A stretch of DNA of 64,000 nt from Epiperipatus broadwayi (taxonomy: Eukaryota; Onychophora; Udeonychophora; Euonychophora; Peripatidae). Position numbers and translations under genes: made by a program. The notes beneath the pieces were generated by a model. The model did not search any database and was not told where the DNA came from. It saw only the letters and a program-made list of their open reading frames with translations. This document shows positions 59,627 to 64,000 of the stretch, one piece after another (the stretch's first letter is position 1; each line of letters starts with the position of its first letter). Location of the stretch: positions 1 to 64,000 of the forward strand of contig JAQFVV010007229.1 in the NCBI GenBank assembly GCA_028023455.1. The letters are read 5' to 3'.

Positions 59627-62600
59627 TTGTAACGGTCAGAATCATCTATCTCGCTAACACACTGCAGAATTCAAACCCCAGACACGAAACTAAACATTCT
59701 AGGAGGGGTTGCCTTCTAGAGATACTAAGTTCGAATCTAAAGTCCAAATTTCACAGCGCCATCTACGGGATAACGCATCTGATGCCACTACTAGTATAAC
59801 CTTTGAGCGGTGCCTGGTAGTCAGGGAGAAACAAAAGACTCTATACTAAAAGAAGTTTGGGTGGCTAATTAACGTCTATGGATTTACAAAAGAAATGCAG
59901 AAAAAATATATATATAGACCGAGACAGTGATAGGAATCAAATAAAATAAGAGATCAAATTTAGTTTTAAATAATTTCACACAATTTATTTATATAAATAT
60001 ATATATAATGCCACTGTCTGCTTATATGAGACAGGGATGCGTATTAAATAATTGTTGGCATTATATTTCAATAAATGACAAAAGGTTATAAAGCAAAGTG
60101 ATATATTCTATTCCTCGGGCTAATAGCATTACGATAATGTGCTTGACGAGATAGGAACATGTGCGAGGTGCTTTGAGTCATTATACAAGTTTAAGAAAAT
60201 ATTTGAAAATTAAGTGTTCTAAAATATTTATTGATTTCGAGAATAGCATGGACTAAAGCTTACTAAGCAACAAAGTGGGAATGGGATCAAAGCATTTATT
60301 TGAGAATAATAATAATAGATTTGTATTGGGAGGTCAGTATTGCTGATAATGAATTTATTAAAGTTGGAGAGTGTGACACGTTTAAGTCACGGATGCTTTG
60401 TAAAATAAATATAAAATAAAACAATATTGAAGATCCGGAATAATTACGGAGGGCATCTCGCCGCTAACCCATAGGAAAGTATTTTGACAAACAGCCGAAA
60501 CTAAGCAACTGTGTGACGATTGCGTTTAATTCCCAGGGGTGTCATTTGGGACACCCTCTGCCTGGAAACCACAAGCGTGGAGCGAACGGCCTTAGCCGTG
60601 TAAAGAATCCTTGGAAAAATAAAACAAAGCGGTCTCAACAACCAATTCATGTACCAGCAATATGAGACTAGAGTATATAAAACATACTGAATGGGTTTTA
60701 CTTGGATTAAGAGAAATGCCCAATCAAATTCCCCGAAATTCATTTAAAAGGGTCTGCACATTCTCGACGTCAATGATGAACTTTATAATTAAAGTAGAAC
60801 ACGGTAATTAAAATAGGAAAATGCATGCTTGCGGGCTTGAAAAGTAAGTATAGATTTATATACGCAATCATGCATTTGGGGACACATTTAAATCACTGAC
60901 CTCGCACATACTCTCATGGTAGATTAAAATCAATAACATGTAGATTTTAAACTATGTGATTATATTATATTAAAGAAAAGAATCGCCCTCGAACGAGTGA
61001 TTTGCAAGATAATAAAATTGGAAAATTATAAATTTAAAATATGATTTGCAAGCGGCGTCTTACTTCCAATAAAGGGAATAGTTCACTCGGTCAAAGACGA
61101 TTCTGACACATTATCATAATAAAATAAAAGAAAGCTTTATAAATAGAAAATATTAACCCAAGGATAGAGCAAAACTGTTGATTATATTATATTAACACAT
61201 TAAAGAAATACATAATGAAGTTATGTGAAATATAAGGAAAACAATTTTAAATAGCTATAGCATGTTAGTTATCACAAGAGCTCCTGGGTTAATTTAGGTT
61301 ACCTCTGGAGATGCATTTGCAGGTAGATGTTCGGCAGGTTTTATAATTCAGCAGCAAAATCTGGAATGTTCATATTTTTGGCAGTGGCAGCAGCAGTTCC
61401 GGGGCCCGTGATAACTTCCGATGGTCTACGGCAGCATATGACCATTTCAGAGAGAGATAGCCTTCTTGCACTCTGTCAAGACTTACAAATTAATAGAACT
61501 CAGAATGATTTCTCTTAGACACATTAGAATAAAAAACAATTAACTGGAGAACAAAAGAAAAACCTCCTTTTTATAGTGGAATTTAAACAATAGAACTGCC
61601 CTGGAGCATTACAAAAATATCGGACTTATCAGCTGTAATTAAATCATCGGAATGTCTAAAGGAATTCAACATTAATTAATTTCTTTTGTTAATTTCCCTG
61701 TCAACATTCGAATTACAAACTAGATTTAGTTAAAAATTACTTTTATTAATTAAAGAAAACCTTAAGTGGACATCTGCTGTTTTTAGATAAACTTATACAA
61801 CATTTACTAATTAAACTATTGTCCCTCATTTATTTTAACAGAAATATTTGGAATAACTTTTATTAAATTAAAGAAAATGATTTTACTTTTTAAATTGCAA
61901 TATTTGAATCTATTTACTAAACGAATATTTACTAAATGAATTTTATTTTAAATCAAAATATATTACGACGACAGTAATATATTTGTAAATAGATTCAAAC
62001 AAAATAACTTTAGCAATTTATAATTTTGATATGTTTTAAAATGGATATCACAGTGTGTGCGCAATTACGACTTATATAACTTACTTTTTAATAAATGTAA
62101 ATTATGTGAACAAATACATAATTCATAATATTTTATTTTATTTGGGAATAAGTTATATATATAATACGAGCATTGTGCTCGTGGTTTAAAATTAGGTGGG
62201 ATTTTCAGTATATAAGTGTATTGCAGACACACTACGATAGATTGGGGTCCAAACTAAGGTATGAGGGTAGGAAGTAGGTGAGAAAAGGTGAAATGAAGAT
62301 CTGCAAAGCAGACCTTACTGTTTCAATATAAATTTTTTATTACAATTCTTTTTCGTTTATTAAGCCAAATATTTACATTTGAATCTTTTCTTTTGATCAC
62401 TTTATTTATGTTACAATGGCAATATGTTTGAGATAAGCATTTTGATGTTTTCATATATTTTTGGCTACAATGCCTTTGGACTCAGGTAAAAATATTTATA
62501 ATGGTAATATTTTATCTTAATAGCTTTCCGATCGAAATTTAAGTTACAATATATATATATAGTTAATGTGATTATAACTTGTTTTTGTTTTTCATATATA

Positions 62601-62633
62601 TATTGTAACGATATATAAATATGTCGTTACATT
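59627..62633. other. Block of higher CpG content, unclassified, with TGTAACG ends
   Basis: CpG dinucleotides are visibly much commoner than in the rest of the window, above all at 59630-61500. The block is bounded by TGTAACGG (59627) and by GTCGTTACA (62633), a 7-bp inverted terminal match of the TG...CA type. Hairpins include GGGTGTC/GACACCC near 60536-60556 and ACGGC/GCCGT near 60587-60600. Frames at 60501-60743 (minus) and 61327-61518 (plus) match nothing I know. It could be a young transposon without recognisable genes, a very long LTR, or host regulatory or exonic DNA. No paired LTR was found. Confidence 0.3.
62606..62633. repeat. Imperfect palindrome ending CGTTACA
   Basis: TGTAACGA and TCGTTACA are exact complements separated by 12 nt of AT-rich sequence. 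It may be the terminus of the block at 59627-62633 or a stand-alone hairpin. Confidence 0.7.
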
Positions 62634-62639
62634 AATTTA

Positions 62640-64000
62640 AAATAAAAAAACTTTTAAGTTCGCATATAAAAATAAAAGTTCGCAAATAAAAGTAAAAAAC
62701 TAAACGCTAAAATTAAAATATTGTTAAATGTATATATTCGCACAGATGCTAAACTTTAAAAATATTTTTTTTCATAAACAAAAAAAAAAGTATTTGAACG
62801 TATTTTTTTTAATAAAAAAATACAAGGTTGAAATATAAAAATATTTTAATAAAAAAATAACGTAAGTTAAAGTAAAAACAGGTATTAATTAATTCCTGTA
62901 ATCTGTAAATGGAAATGATGTTTGTTAATTATCTAAAAGCTGTGTAATTAAAAAGTCAGATGAAAAGTTAGATAAGAGAAGAAAGAAATTTTAGCTTGAC
63001 CAATGGAAGCACTAAGCCTTGGCTCGGACCCTAACGAAAGTGATAGACTAGTGACGTTTTGTTCATTGAATCCTAGTGGATAATATAAAAAGGGAAATAC
63101 AATTTTTTTCTGACAGTTCCAGCGTTGTGTGTTTGAGAGGTGGTAGGACGCACATACCACACTCTCTATTTAAAAAGGAAAAATGAAAAGACTGTGATAC
63201 CAGAACAGAACCAGCTAATGCTACCTCCAAAATATCAGACCGGTCTTCCAGGAAAGTCTCCGTGGGAATTGCCAATGGGAACAGGAACTATTCTACCATA
63301 AGCTATATGAAATGAACAATTGTTAAAATCAATTAAGAACTTTTGTCAAGTTTTACAAATTGATAAACAAGCCAACTGAAATGTTAAAACGGACTTTTAT
63401 CTGACTTTTGTAAGTTTTTAAATCAAATTAATAATGTTTAATTTTATATGTTTTCCGATTGATAAACATCATTTCCATTTTTTTTCTTATTGTAAAGATT
63501 ATTTAAATGTATGAAATTTAAGTTGTTTATAGACACTTGCATGGATTCGTTTGCGGTTAATTATATTTTGGTTTTCATATTTGATCAAAATATATAGACA
63601 TTCGATAAATAATGATACCTTACGGTGAGTATCTAAAATGTATTTATTCGGATGTCTTTTAAGTTATTGGTGACAATGCAAGTATCTTATGGTGAATACT
63701 CTTGGGTTACTTATAAGTTTCCCTCTGCGATTGTCGGTATCAATAATTTTGTATTTTGATCGTTTATGTTTATTTTGAAATGTTTTTGACTGTGGAATCT
63801 ACGTAATCGATCTATACTCAACATTTTTAAACAAATCTGTGCGAACGTATTTAAATGTTAAAATTAAGTCGGGCGTGAATGGCTATATAGTTTTGTAAAG
63901 TTGTATTAAGGTAGGGTAATCTTAGGTTATTCATTTCGTAGTTGAATTGGTTCAACGGATTGGATATATTTGTGTAATTAGTAGATGTAGTATGAGGTCC
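62640..64000. other. Unclassified end region with TATA-like motif
   Basis: About 62690-62765 and 63830-63890 are partial reverse complements sharing ATCTGTGCGAA. ATAATATAAAAAGGG near 63080 resembles a TATA box, followed by GC-richer sequence (63115-63290). A promoter or an LTR is possible, neither proven. The minus frames at 62948-63275 are unassigned. Confidence 0.35.

Noticed and set aside
59627-62633. Complete LTR retrotransposon
   Set aside because: No paired LTRs, no gag/pol motifs, no primer-binding site that I can support; only the 7-bp ends match.
1-64000. CRISPR arrays, operons or prokaryotic genes
   Set aside because: No regularly spaced repeats with unique spacers and no tightly packed genes; all signs are of animal repeat-rich DNA.

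Overview
The window looks like AT-rich, repeat-dominated nuclear DNA of an invertebrate animal. No intact host gene is recognisable. The evidence for an animal is eukaryotic retroelements (Penelope-like and RTE-type), hAT DNA transposons with 8-bp target duplications, tRNA-derived SINEs, abundant microsatellites and no prokaryotic gene organisation. A lophotrochozoan such as a mollusc is plausible, but I cannot prove the taxon from sequence alone. Nearly all open frames are short chance frames or pieces of decayed transposons.

The outstanding content is a set of short (about 415-455 bp) repeats that carry hammerhead ribozyme (HHR) motifs. I call the families HHR-A, HHR-B and HHR-C; these names are mine. 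HHR-A lies at 1425-2240 and 6310-7350, HHR-B at 24000-25320 and 39780-40390, HHR-C at 3180-3960, 25975-26560 and 31885-31975. Several occur as direct tandem copies, so two self-cleavage sites bracket one unit: 455 nt in HHR-A, about 416 in HHR-B and 420 in HHR-C. Each family also has tRNA-like A/B-box matches, giving a layout like the schistosome Sm-alpha SINE-like ribozymes and animal retrozymes. One HHR-A copy (6460-6518, minus) keeps every core residue.

Autonomous elements are all decayed. Penelope-like elements (reverse transcriptase plus GIY-YIG endonuclease) are at 12660-14550, 15150-16130 and 52690-56190, and a weaker RT remnant is at 50560-51120. Two RTE-type LINEs are at 28900-31880 and 47900-50260. 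A 3.1-kb hAT transposon is at 42149-45289, with a 500-bp non-autonomous hAT at 24325-24824.

A second theme is inverted duplication. All three Penelope loci, most HHR loci, a 1.1-kb palindrome at 38003-39105 and several small foldbacks are inverted pairs, mostly head to head. The rest is AT-rich non-coding DNA, plus a block of higher CpG content from about 59600 and a promoter-like cluster near 17240-17330.

Functionally, Penelope-like or RTE enzymes could have supplied reverse transcription for the non-coding HHR repeats and SINEs. That link is inference; no copy here looks autonomous today.
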